Of a DNA stretch of 12,292 bases, positions 1-6,428 are shown piece after piece. The translations under genes and the position numbers were made by a program. The first letter of the stretch is position 1; each line of letters opens with the position of its first letter. Origin of the DNA: Sneathiella sp. (GTDB taxonomy: Bacteria > Pseudomonadota > Alphaproteobacteria > Sneathiellales > Sneathiellaceae); the NCBI GenBank assembly GCA_002732675.1, contig NVRR01000068.1, positions 1 to 12,292 of the forward strand, written 5' to 3'. The notes beneath the pieces were generated by a model. That model worked only from the letters and a program-made list of their open reading frames with translations. It was not told the origin of the DNA and made no database searches.

Positions 1-370
1 TTGGGACCCGCTGATACGCTGGATTGCGGATAGGCATCAGCTAAGCCTGAAAATCACCGATGATGTTGCCCATATCGAGCAGGACCCGGACGTCCTTCAA
101 AAAATGGCGACCGTTGTTGGTGCGCAGGAAGACATGACCTTGGCGCCGCTTTATAATATAACAGCGCTCTGCGGTTCGCTTGTGATTGGTTTGGCGGTTC
201 TGGATGGGCATATAACGGCAGAAACGGCCTTTGAGGCCGGAGAAATTGACGAAACCCACATCATGGAGCAGTGGGGAGAGGATGAGGAAGCGCTGACGCG
301 ACGAAAAAATAATAAGGAAAGCCTGATGGCTAGCGTCCGTTTTTTGCAACTATGCGGCATTGTCGCCTGA
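1..370 (+). CDS. ATP12 family F1-ATPase assembly chaperone, C-terminal part (5' end outside window)
   Basis: The reading frame is open from base 2 to the TGA at 368-370, giving about 122 residues without a start, so the gene begins upstream of the window. The visible part starts WDPLIRWIADRH and contains LCGSLVIGLAVLDG and the run IMEQWGEDEEA followed by a basic stretch and SVRFLQLC. These are the hallmarks of the C-terminal helical domain of the ATP12 family (mitochondrial Atp12p/ATPAF2 and alphaproteobacterial homologues), which binds the F1 alpha subunit during ATP synthase assembly. It acts in the cytoplasm as a soluble chaperone. The stop lies 9 bp before pccB and that gene's Shine-Dalgarno overlaps the stop, so the two are probably co-transcribed. 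No ATP synthase gene is visible here. The family call is confident; function is inferred from the eukaryotic homologue. Confidence 0.88.
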   Translation, partial: WDPLIRWIADRHQLSLKITDDVAHIEQDPDVLQKMATVVGAQEDMTLAPLYNITALCGSLVIGLAVLDGHITAETAFEAGEIDETHIMEQWGEDEEALTRRKNNKESLMASVRFLQLCGIVA

Positions 371-377
371 GGAGGGA
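371..377 (+). promoter_or_regulatory. Shine-Dalgarno of pccB
   Basis: A GGAGGG run lies immediately after the TGA of the ATP12 gene, about 4 nt before the pccB ATG at 380. It fixes the pccB start and suggests translational coupling with the upstream gene. Confidence 0.7.
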
Positions 378-379
378 AT

Positions 380-1912
380 ATGCAGGATATTATTCGGCAG
401 CTAGAAGAAAAACGGGCGCAGGCGCGCCTTGGCGGCGGTCAGCGCCGGGTGGAAGCGCAGCATGCCAAAGGCAAGCTTTCAGCGCGGGAGCGCATTACCG
501 TCCTGCTGGACGAAAGATCTTTTGAAGAATGGGACATGTTTGTCGAACATCGTTGCACTGAGTTCGGCATGGAGAATGAGAAGGTTATCGGCGATGGTGT
601 TGTCACCGGTCACGGCACTATCAATGGCAAGCTGGTTTTTGTTTTCAGTCAGGATTTCACCGTCTTCGGTGGTTCTCTTTCTGAATACCACGCCAAGAAA
701 ATCTGCAAGGTCATGGATAAGGCCGTACAGGTCGGCGCACCGGTCATTGGTATCAACGATTCAGGCGGTGCCCGCATTCAAGAAGGCATCGACAGTTTGG
801 CAGGGTATGCGGAAGTCTTCCAGCGCAATGTCATGGCCTCTGGTGTCGTGCCGCAGATTTCTGTGATTATGGGGCCTTGTGCAGGTGGCGCGGTTTACTC
901 TCCGGCCATGACCGATTTTATTTTCATGGTGCGCGATAGTTCCTACATGTTTGTAACCGGCCCTGATGTGGTGAAGACTGTCACCAATGAAACGGTAACG
1001 GCGGAAGAACTCGGTGGGGCCGGGACCCATACCGGAAAATCCTCAGTGGCGGACAATGCCTACGACAATGACGAGGACGTTCTGAAAGAGGTGCGCCGTC
1101 TGGTGGGCTTTCTGCCTGCCAGCAATCTAGAAGGCTCCCCGGTTCGCAAAAGCTTCGATGATCCGGACCGCAGAGAGCCATCTTTGGATACACTTGTCCC
1201 CAATAATGCCAACAAACCCTATGATATGGCGGAGTTGGTGGAGAAAATCGTTGATGAAGGCGATTTCTTTGAAATCCAGCCTGATTTTGCCAAAAATATC
1301 CTGACTGGCTTTGGTCGTATGGAAGGCCAGACGGTCGGTATTGTTGCCAATCAACCGATGGTGTTGGCAGGTTGTCTTGATATTGATAGCTCTCGCAAGG
1401 CGGCGCGCTTTGTTCGCTTCTGTGACTGCTTCAATATTCCCATTGTGACCCTTGTTGACGTGCCGGGTTTCTTGCCGGGGACGTCGCAGGAATATGGCGG
1501 GATCATCAAGCACGGGGCCAAGCTGCTCTATGCCTATGCCGAGGCGACGGTGCCAAAAGTGACGGTGATTACCCGCAAAGCCTATGGGGGTGCCTACGAT
1601 GTGATGTCGTCAAAGCATTTGCGCGGAGATGTGAATTACGCCTGGCCATCGGCAGAAATCGCGGTGATGGGGGCGAAGGGCGCTGTGGAGATTATCTTTC
1701 GCTCCGAAATTGGGGATCAGGATAAAATCCAGGAACGTACGGAAGAATACCAAGCCCGTTTTGCCAATCCATTTGTTGCCGGGAATCGCGGATTTATTGA
1801 CGACGTTATTATGCCAAACAACACGCGGCATCGGGTGGCCGCGTCACTCCGAATGTTGAAAAACAAGCAACTTGAAAACCCGTGGAAAAAACACGGCAAC
1901 ATTCCGCTTTAG
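380..1912 (+). CDS. pccB: Propionyl-CoA carboxylase beta subunit (carboxyltransferase)
   Basis: 510 residues, the full usual length for PccB. It transfers the carboxyl group from carboxybiotin on PccA to propionyl-CoA, giving (S)-methylmalonyl-CoA, in the cytoplasm. The protein has two crotonase-like carboxyltransferase halves. The N-terminal half carries [10 protein letters not shown] (residues 127-136) and the oxyanion-hole glycines of [12 protein letters not shown] (165-176). The C-terminal half carries VDVPGFLPG (359-367) and [11 protein letters not shown] (399-409), followed by [17 protein letters not shown]. It ends [10 protein letters not shown], a typical PccB tail. The start is set by a strong Shine-Dalgarno at 371-377. 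pccA follows after 25 bp, so the carboxylase genes form an operon with the ATP12 gene. No methylmalonyl-CoA epimerase or mutase gene is in view. A broader acyl-CoA carboxylase specificity (acetyl-CoA, for example) cannot be excluded from sequence alone. Confidence 0.95.
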   Translation: MQDIIRQLEEKRAQARLGGGQRRVEAQHAKGKLSARERITVLLDERSFEEWDMFVEHRCTEFGMENEKVIGDGVVTGHGTINGKLVFVFSQDFTVFGGSLSEYHAKKICKVMDKAVQVGAPVIGINDSGGARIQEGIDSLAGYAEVFQRNVMASGVVPQISVIMGPCAGGAVYSPAMTDFIFMVRDSSYMFVTGPDVVKTVTNETVTAEELGGAGTHTGKSSVADNAYDNDEDVLKEVRRLVGFLPASNLEGSPVRKSFDDPDRREPSLDTLVPNNANKPYDMAELVEKIVDEGDFFEIQPDFAKNILTGFGRMEGQTVGIVANQPMVLAGCLDIDSSRKAARFVRFCDCFNIPIVTLVDVPGFLPGTSQEYGGIIKHGAKLLYAYAEATVPKVTVITRKAYGGAYDVMSSKHLRGDVNYAWPSAEIAVMGAKGAVEIIFRSEIGDQDKIQERTEEYQARFANPFVAGNRGFIDDVIMPNNTRHRVAASLRMLKNKQLENPWKKHGNIPL

Positions 1913-1937
1913 GCCTGGGATAAGAGGGAAAAGAATT

Positions 1938-3905
1938 ATGTTCAAGAAAATCCTGATCGCCAATCGCGGTGAAATTGCCTGCCGGGTTATCCGTTCAGCG
2001 CAAGCTATGGGGATCAAGACGGTCGCCGTCTATTCCGATGCCGATGATGGCGCCGTGCATGTGCGTCGTGCTGATGAAGCCGTTCATATCGGTCCGTCGC
2101 CTGCAGCCGAGAGCTATCTTATCATCGATAAAATTATCGATGCCTGCAAGCAGACCGGCGCCGACGCCGTGCATCCGGGCTATGGCTTTCTGTCGGAAAA
2201 CCAGGCTTTCGCAAACGCGCTGGACGCAGCGGGCATCGCTTTTATCGGCCCGGGCCAGAAAGCCATTGCCTCCATGGGCGATAAGATCGCGTCCAAGAAA
2301 CTGGCGTTGGATGCGGGCGTTAATACCGTGCCGGGCCATATGGACCTGATCGAAGATGCCGAACATGCCGTAAAAATCTCGGGTGAAATTGGCTATCCTG
2401 TGATGATCAAGGCTTCCGCTGGCGGTGGCGGTAAGGGGATGCGCGTCGCCCATAATGACGACGAGGCTCGTGAAGGTTTTCAATCTGCCAAAAGTGAGGC
2501 CATGAGCAGCTTCGGTGACGATCGTATCTTTATCGAAAAATTCGTGGTTGATCCGCGCCATATAGAAATTCAGGTGCTGGCTGACAAGCACGGCAATTGT
2601 ATTTATCTCGGCGAGCGTGAATGTTCCATCCAGCGCCGCCACCAGAAAGTAATCGAAGAAGCGCCAAGTTCATTTGTCGATGAAGAGCTGCGTAAAGCCA
2701 TGGGCGAGCAAGCCGTCGCGCTGGCCAAAGTTGTGGACTATCATTCCGCTGGAACAGTGGAATTTATTGTCAGCAGTGATCGCAGTTTCTATTTTCTGGA
2801 AATGAATACCCGGCTGCAAGTGGAACATCCGGTAACCGAGATGATAACCGGTGTTGATCTGGTGGAGCAGATGATCCGGATTGCCAACGGCGAGAAACTC
2901 AGCCTGAGCCAGGAAGACGTTACCCTTACGGGCTGGGCCATCGAGAGCCGTCTCTATGCGGAGGATCCTTATCGCGGATTTCTCCCCTCTATCGGGCGCC
3001 TTAGTCGATATCAGATGCCGACGGGCAAGAATGTTCGGGTCGATACAGGTGTGACCGAAGGCTCGGAGATCACCATGTTTTATGATCCGATGATTGCCAA
3101 GCTGGTTACTTACGGCAACACCCGCGATGAGGCCATTGACGAGATGGGCCGGGCGCTCGATGCTTACGAAGTCAAGGGTATCGCCCATAACATCAATTTT
3201 CTGAATGCGGTTTGTGCACATCCGCGGTTTCGGTCGGGGAATATCACCACCGGGTTTATTGCCGAAGAATATCCTGATGGATTTGGGGGTGCCGAGCTGG
3301 ATGAGGACGCCTACCAGAAATTGGTTGCCGTTGCGGTTCTCGTTGAACTCCGGCATTGCGCGCGAAGCAAGAAAAATGTTGCCCGGAAAGCGGGCGCAGA
3401 CTGGATTGTCAGTGAAGGCAGGGAAAAATCAACAGCCGTGCGTGCGTCAGATGTCAAAGGCGGTATCGACGTGGAGATTGACGGGCGGACTATTGCGGTT
3501 CGAAGCAAATGGATGCCGGGCAAGCGTTTGGTGAAATCAGAGGTCAACGGCCAAAAAATCATTGCTCAACTGTCGCTTTCCAATGGAAATGTGTGTCTGA
3601 CCCACGCTGGCGCGATACTGGATTTCACGGTTCAACGGCCAGAAGTTGCGAAGCTTGCCGAGCTGATGCCGGTAAAAGTAGCGCCGGATATGTCAAAATA
3701 CCTCCTCTGTCCGATGCCAGGTATGATTGTCGCCGTTCATGTGGAGGAGGGCGAAGAAGTGAAAGCCGGGCAGGCACTTGCCGTCGTCGAGGCCATGAAG
3801 ATGGAGAATATCCTGCGGGCGGAGCAGGATGGGGTTGTTGGCGCTGTTAACGCCAAAGCAGGCGATACGCTTGCCGTAGACGAGATCATACTCGAATTTG
3901 AATAA
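1938..3905 (+). CDS. pccA: Propionyl-CoA carboxylase alpha subunit (biotin carboxylase plus biotin carrier)
   Basis: 655 residues starting MFKKILIANRGEIACRV. The ATG at 1938 follows an AGAGGGAA Shine-Dalgarno at 1923-1930. The same frame is open back to 1872 inside pccB, but that extension is not homologous to the family. Domains in order: biotin carboxylase N-domain (about 1-115), ATP-grasp domain with the glycine-rich loop GGGGKGM (162-168) and the active-site stretch EMNTRLQVEHPVTE (288-301), biotin carboxylase C-domain (about 335-445), a linker region that should hold the BT domain contacting PccB, and a C-terminal biotinyl domain. The motif EAMKMEN places the biotinylated lysine at residue 621, 34 residues from the C-terminus, as in the family. 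The enzyme carboxylates its own biotin using ATP and bicarbonate and hands the carboxyl group to PccB. The stop is 9 bp from the end of the convergent lipB. Confidence 0.95.
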   Translation: MFKKILIANRGEIACRVIRSAQAMGIKTVAVYSDADDGAVHVRRADEAVHIGPSPAAESYLIIDKIIDACKQTGADAVHPGYGFLSENQAFANALDAAGIAFIGPGQKAIASMGDKIASKKLALDAGVNTVPGHMDLIEDAEHAVKISGEIGYPVMIKASAGGGGKGMRVAHNDDEAREGFQSAKSEAMSSFGDDRIFIEKFVVDPRHIEIQVLADKHGNCIYLGERECSIQRRHQKVIEEAPSSFVDEELRKAMGEQAVALAKVVDYHSAGTVEFIVSSDRSFYFLEMNTRLQVEHPVTEMITGVDLVEQMIRIANGEKLSLSQEDVTLTGWAIESRLYAEDPYRGFLPSIGRLSRYQMPTGKNVRVDTGVTEGSEITMFYDPMIAKLVTYGNTRDEAIDEMGRALDAYEVKGIAHNINFLNAVCAHPRFRSGNITTGFIAEEYPDGFGGAELDEDAYQKLVAVAVLVELRHCARSKKNVARKAGADWIVSEGREKSTAVRASDVKGGIDVEIDGRTIAVRSKWMPGKRLVKSEVNGQKIIAQLSLSNGNVCLTHAGAILDFTVQRPEVAKLAELMPVKVAPDMSKYLLCPMPGMIVAVHVEEGEEVKAGQALAVVEAMKMENILRAEQDGVVGAVNAKAGDTLAVDEIILEFE

Positions 3906-3914
3906 GAGCTGAGC

Positions 3915-4571
3915 CTAAGGGTGCAGGCGGCCTCTGATACCGTCTTCAAGAAAGACCTTTTCAAAGCTCTGCCGGAGTTCGATATCGAACTCCGGCAGGC
4001 TTACGGGAAGACCGAGATCGACAAGCGACGTTACGCCATGCTCTGAAATGCCGCAGGGGACGATACCGCTATAATGGCTTAAATCCGGATCGACGTTGAT
4101 TGATATTCCGTGGAAACTGACCCATCGACGAACGCGCACGCCAATTGCGGCAATTTTGTCCTCGCGGGAACCACGGCCTACCCAGACACCAACCCGCCCG
4201 TCGCGTTTTTCACCCTTCACCTGATACTGGGCCAACACGTCAATGATCCAGCTTTCCAGGTCATTGACGAATGCTCGCACATCGGAATTACGTTTTTTTA
4301 AATCCAGAAGGACGTAGGCAATGCGCTGCCCCGGGCCATGATAGGTATATTGACCGCCCCGACCGGCATTATATACCGGAAAACGATCCGGTGCTTTCAA
4401 GTCGGAAATATCGGCGCTGGTGCCAGCTGTATAGAGGGGTGGATGTTCGAGCAGCCAGACGAGTTCTTTCTCACTACCTGAGAGAATTCCTGCAACCCGT
4501 TGTTCCATAAATAGAAGTGATTCTTCGTATGGTATCAGCTCGTCTGATATTTTCCATTCTACGTCATGCAT
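3915..4571 (-). CDS. lipB: Octanoyl-[acyl-carrier-protein]:protein N-octanoyltransferase (lipoate biosynthesis)
   Basis: 218 residues from the ATG at 4571. LipB moves octanoate from acyl carrier protein to lipoyl domains of 2-oxoacid dehydrogenases and the glycine cleavage H protein; LipA then inserts sulfur. Visible family motifs are [14 protein letters not shown] (41-54), [13 protein letters not shown] (70-82) and [15 protein letters not shown] (169-183). Cys173 is the expected acyl-thioester nucleophile and Lys139 in DKIAAIGV the partner lysine. The frame extends to a TTG at 4598 (9 more residues), but neither start has a clear Shine-Dalgarno; the ATG start MHDVEW matches where family members begin, so it is preferred. 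No lipA is adjacent. The gene converges on pccA with a 9-bp gap. Its C-terminal coding part contains a perfect 30-bp palindrome encoding [11 protein letters not shown] symmetric CtrA-type box lies about 76 bp upstream and could face this gene as well as the FliN gene. Confidence 0.94.
   Translation of the reverse strand: MHDVEWKISDELIPYEESLLFMEQRVAGILSGSEKELVWLLEHPPLYTAGTSADISDLKAPDRFPVYNAGRGGQYTYHGPGQRIAYVLLDLKKRNSDVRAFVNDLESWIIDVLAQYQVKGEKRDGRVGVWVGRGSREDKIAAIGVRVRRWVSFHGISINVDPDLSHYSGIVPCGISEHGVTSLVDLGLPVSLPEFDIELRQSFEKVFLEDGIRGRLHP
3969..3998. repeat. Perfect 30-bp palindrome inside lipB
   Basis: The left arm CTGCCGGAGTTCGAT is the exact reverse complement of the right arm ATCGAACTCCGGCAG. 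In RNA from either strand this could form a 13-bp stem with an ATAT loop. It sits in the C-terminal codons of lipB and 63 nt past the pccA stop. No T-run follows on either strand, so it is not a canonical rho-independent terminator; it could stabilise the pccA 3' end or impede transcripts crossing the convergent junction. Confidence 0.9.
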
Positions 4572-4646
4572 GGCTGATATATAGCAGGTCTCCGGCAAAC
4601 GGCAATAAGCGGACGGCGGATACTAGAGGGGCTGACACTGAACGCG

Positions 4647-4662
4647 TTAACACAGTCTTAAC
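4647..4662 (+). promoter_or_regulatory. CtrA-type binding box (TTAA-N7-TTAAC)
   Basis: TTAA at 4647-4650, seven bases, then TTAAC at 4658-4662: an exact match to the full CtrA consensus known from Caulobacter and other Alphaproteobacteria. Read on the minus strand it is again TTAA-N7-TTAAC. It lies 53 bp upstream of the FliN-like ATG and about 75 bp upstream of the lipB ATG. CtrA classically controls flagellar genes, which fits the FliN-like gene as target. Binding itself is inferred. Confidence 0.6.
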
Positions 4663-4715
4663 CCTGTTTCGCGATACTGTCCTCAAGGCATTTTTTTTAG
4701 GGGCTTGGAACGATA

Positions 4716-4964
4716 ATGGATGATAAGGCAATTGAAGGTGTGGAGGTTGAAATCTCGGTGGTTCTGGGAAAAGCCGTCATGCCGATACATCAACTGTTGA
4801 AAATGGGTCGGGGAGCGGTTATCGAACTCGATGCCAACGCCGACGATGATGCTGTGGTTCTCGCCAATAATAAGCCTATTGCCTACGGGGAAATTATCAT
4901 CGTTGATGATAATATCGGAGTATCGATCACCGATAGCATCAAAAATAGTCTCCAGAATTTTTAA
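4716..4964 (+). CDS. fliN: Short FliN-like flagellar motor switch protein (SpoA domain)
   Basis: 82 residues, nearly all one SpoA/FliN C-terminal domain: EGVEVEISVVLGKAVMPIHQ, then GAVIELD, then YGEIIIVDDNIGVSIT. The pattern of a hydrophobic beta strand, a conserved acidic turn and a VDDNxGVxIT ending is diagnostic of FliN/YscQ. FliN forms the bottom of the flagellar C-ring, binds the export ATPase regulator FliH and takes part in rotational switching. At 82 residues it lacks the N-terminal extension of enterobacterial FliN (137 residues); short FliN proteins occur in Alphaproteobacteria. The start at 4716 is the only ATG in frame near the domain start; the ribosome site is weak (GGA at 4707-4709, AGGGG at 4699-4703). 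A perfect CtrA box lies upstream. No other flagellar gene is present, so it is detached from the usual fliM/fliN cluster. A second FliN copy or a type III secretion SpoA protein are alternatives. Confidence 0.85.
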   Translation: MDDKAIEGVEVEISVVLGKAVMPIHQLLKMGRGAVIELDANADDDAVVLANNKPIAYGEIIIVDDNIGVSITDSIKNSLQNF

Positions 4965-4989
4965 AATTCAGCAATAGTTCATTCTGTTG

Positions 4990-5017
4990 TTGCACAGGCG
5001 GCAAACATTTGTTATTC
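4990..5017 (+). promoter_or_regulatory. Possible tRNA promoter
   Basis: TTGCAC at 4990-4995 and TTATTC at 5012-5017 are separated by 16 bp and end about 15 nt before the tRNA. Both elements are only partial matches to sigma-70 consensus, so this is a tentative reading based mainly on position. Confidence 0.3.
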
Positions 5018-5031
5018 CCGTGCACGATTGT

Positions 5032-5118
5032 GCGGCCGTGGCGGAATTGGTAGACGCGCAGCGTTGAGGTCGCTGTCCGGTAACACGGGTGGAAGTTCGA
5101 GTCTTCTCGGCCGCACCA
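5032..5118 (+). tRNA. tRNA-Leu (anticodon GAG)
   Basis: 87 nt with encoded CCA. The acceptor arms GCGGCCG and CGGCCGC pair perfectly. The D-arm has stem GCG/CGC around AATTGGTAGA, the anticodon stem CAGCG/CGCTG encloses the loop TTGAGGT, and the anticodon GAG is at 5066-5068. A long class II variable arm follows, then the T-arm with loop TTCGAGT. Long variable arm plus GAG identifies leucine, reading CTC/CTT codons. It appears to be a single-gene transcript with its own terminator. Confidence 0.97.
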
Positions 5119-5124
5119 TTAGAC

Positions 5125-5153
5125 AAATCAGGCGAATAATCGCTTGATTTTTT
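5125..5153 (+). terminator. Rho-independent terminator of the tRNA-Leu
   Basis: An 11-bp stem, AAATCAGGCGA against TCGCTTGATTT with one G-T wobble and loop ATAA, runs directly into a run of six T ending at 5153. It begins 7 nt after the tRNA CCA. Confidence 0.85.
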
Positions 5154-5310
5154 GCCCTAAGGTATTGAAGGGTAAAGATGTCTTGGGAGCTCTATAACCG
5201 TCATTGTGGCAGTATAAGCGGCCCGGAAAATACCAGTTTGTGCACTAATTTCTTCAGGCTAAATACACCGGAAGACCATATTCTATAAGGGTTAGCGAGG
5301 AAGCGGAGCT

Positions 5311-5341
5311 AAAATTCTAGGCGCCGGACTCTAAGCCCTAG
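5311..5341 (-). terminator. Possible terminator of the DUF4864 gene
   Basis: Read on the minus strand, CTAGGGC and GCGCCTAG form a 7-bp stem with one bulged base, followed by AATTTTAG. The stem overlaps the stop codon of the gene and the T-run is only four bases, so confidence is limited. Confidence 0.35.
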
Positions 5342-5778
5342 GCCTCGAACCCCTTCTGCTTTAACAGATAAACGCCGGAGATGCGCCAGCTGTTGTCCTT
5401 TTGCCGCTCAAATGTGTAGAGGGCGGACCAGGGGATACCGTTCGGGCCAAGAATACTGACAATTTGCGTCGGGGTTCCTTGTTTCAACTCCGCCAGACCA
5501 AATTCGAAATATTTGGGCCGATAGACTGGCCGGTAAGTCTGTTTGACCATCGTCATAAAAACACTGGGATCCCTAAAAACCTGCTGAATCCGCGGCGAGG
5601 CAAAAGCAAATGCCGCATCAGCGTTATCTTTGCGAAAGGCTGTTATCTGGGCGGAAATAATGCTCTGGAAACGGGCCTTGTCTGCGGCTGAAAGACCCTC
5701 TGCCGCTGCGGGGATTAAAGTGCTGATCCAGATCAGTCCTACCGCGAGGGCGAATGTTTTTATTGTTTTCTGGATCAT
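5338..5778 (-). CDS. DUF4864 domain-containing secreted protein
   Basis: 146 residues from the ATG at 5778. The N-terminus MIQKTIKTFALAVGLIWISTLIPAAAEG is a clear Sec signal peptide with a likely cleavage after AAA. The mature part contains ISAQITAFRKDNADAAFAFASPRIQ, VYRPKYFEFG and WSALYTFERQKDNSWRISGVYL, the pattern of DUF4864, an NTF2-like small fold of unknown function found in many alphaproteobacterial periplasmic proteins. The start is chosen because GAGG lies 6 nt upstream of 5778. The frame extends to another ATG at 5814, where the first codons repeat (MIQKT twice), but that start has no ribosome site and would put polar residues before the signal peptide. It is divergent from the membrane protein gene at 5970. 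No partner or substrate can be deduced. Confidence 0.8.
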   Translation of the reverse strand: MIQKTIKTFALAVGLIWISTLIPAAAEGLSAADKARFQSIISAQITAFRKDNADAAFAFASPRIQQVFRDPSVFMTMVKQTYRPVYRPKYFEFGLAELKQGTPTQIVSILGPNGIPWSALYTFERQKDNSWRISGVYLLKQKGFEA

Positions 5779-5893
5779 TAGTGGCCTCGCATAGTTACTG
5801 GTTTTTTGGATCATCCGGATTTAACACATATATATTTCTTAACTCATTACGGTAAATCTGGTTCACAGGGGGCGAAAAGGCAAATTATTCCCT

Positions 5894-5935
5894 ATTGATT
5901 TCCATCAATTCGGGCCCGGTATAGCATGTTATGCT
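5894..5935. promoter_or_regulatory. Cluster of three inverted repeats in a divergent promoter region
   Basis: Three short dyads follow one another: ATTGAT-N4-ATCAAT (5894-5909), CGGGCCCG (5911-5918) and AGCAT-N3-ATGCT (5923-5935). They lie 35-76 bp before the membrane-protein ATG at 5970 and about 115-160 bp before the DUF4864 start. They could be operators or promoter-embedded sites. Which regulator would use them is unknown. Confidence 0.4.
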
Positions 5936-5969
5936 GGCGTCAGATTTCTTTTGAAATATGGGAGATATC

Positions 5970-6413
5970 ATGTTTTCTAAACCCTCATTGATGACCCGCG
6001 TTGCCATTGGCAAAACCATTGGTTTGATTGTTGGCCTGTTTGGGTTTTTTCTGCTGCCATATTTTTCGCCTGAAAGCGATCCATTGCTGCGTTGGGGGGT
6101 GCTGTTCTGGTATATCACCGTCGGCGCCGTTATCGGTGTCTATGGCGTGTTTATCTGGCACCCCGTCCTGCACCTGCCGATGCCCTGGTGGTTTCGGGCA
6201 CCGCTAATCGGCGGCTGGATGAACTTTGTTTTGACCTTCTTCGCCTATGACGCTTTTCAAAGCATGATCATCTCGATATTCGGAGAAGACTTTATTTTTG
6301 GCTCGCCATTCTGGTTTGTTCTGGAGGGCGCCATTGTCGGGCTGATTATGGGTTTCTTCGCCACTCGGTTTGGCGGAGAGGGCCGGGAGACCGTCGATGT
6401 ACCGACGACCTGA
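5970..6413 (+). CDS. Hypothetical four-helix inner-membrane protein
   Basis: 147 residues. I do not recognise the family. The start at 5970 is preferred over the ATG at 5958 because GGGAG at 5960-5964 sits 5 nt before it. Hydrophobic segments, judged by eye, are at about 12-31 (IGLIVGLFGFFLLPYF), 43-63, 73-92 and 114-135. The loop between helices 2 and 3 has HPVLHLPMPWWFRAP, and an acidic loop YDAFQSMIISIFGEDF separates helices 3 and 4. The short cytoplasmic-looking tail is RFGGEGRETVDVPTT. There is no catalytic motif or signal peptidase site. It faces the convergent isomerase gene with a 15-bp gap and no obvious terminator. A structural or small-transporter role is possible but nothing in the sequence shows it. 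Confidence 0.75.
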   Translation: MFSKPSLMTRVAIGKTIGLIVGLFGFFLLPYFSPESDPLLRWGVLFWYITVGAVIGVYGVFIWHPVLHLPMPWWFRAPLIGGWMNFVLTFFAYDAFQSMIISIFGEDFIFGSPFWFVLEGAIVGLIMGFFATRFGGEGRETVDVPTT

Positions 6414-6428
6414 TCCCGGTATTTCGCC

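Noticed and set aside
1995..2642. 215-codon minus-strand frame inside pccA
   Set aside because: Antisense shadow of a strongly conserved gene; rich in His/Arg as expected from reversed GC-rich codons, no family features.
4691..4698. Run of eight T before the FliN-like gene, as a possible terminator
   Set aside because: The upstream sequence forms at best a 4-bp stem with a wobble; too weak for a terminator call.
4893..4913. 9-bp perfect inverted repeat with a 3-nt loop inside the FliN-like gene
   Set aside because: It encodes the conserved IIVDDN motif, whose ATT/ATC and GAT codons produce this symmetry; no T-run or regulatory context.
5032..5118. tRNA-Leu as an attachment site for an integrated element
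   Set aside because: No integrase, no repeated 3' tRNA fragment and no foreign-looking genes nearby.
5155..5337. Possible small RNA or gene remnant after the tRNA terminator
   Set aside because: No open frame, no stable hairpin-plus-T-run on the plus strand and no recognisable fragment; I see nothing beyond the possible minus-strand terminator at its end.
5821..5842. Two TTAA(C) motifs upstream of the DUF4864 gene as a second CtrA box
   Set aside because: The spacing is 14 nt, not the 7 nt required for a full CtrA site.
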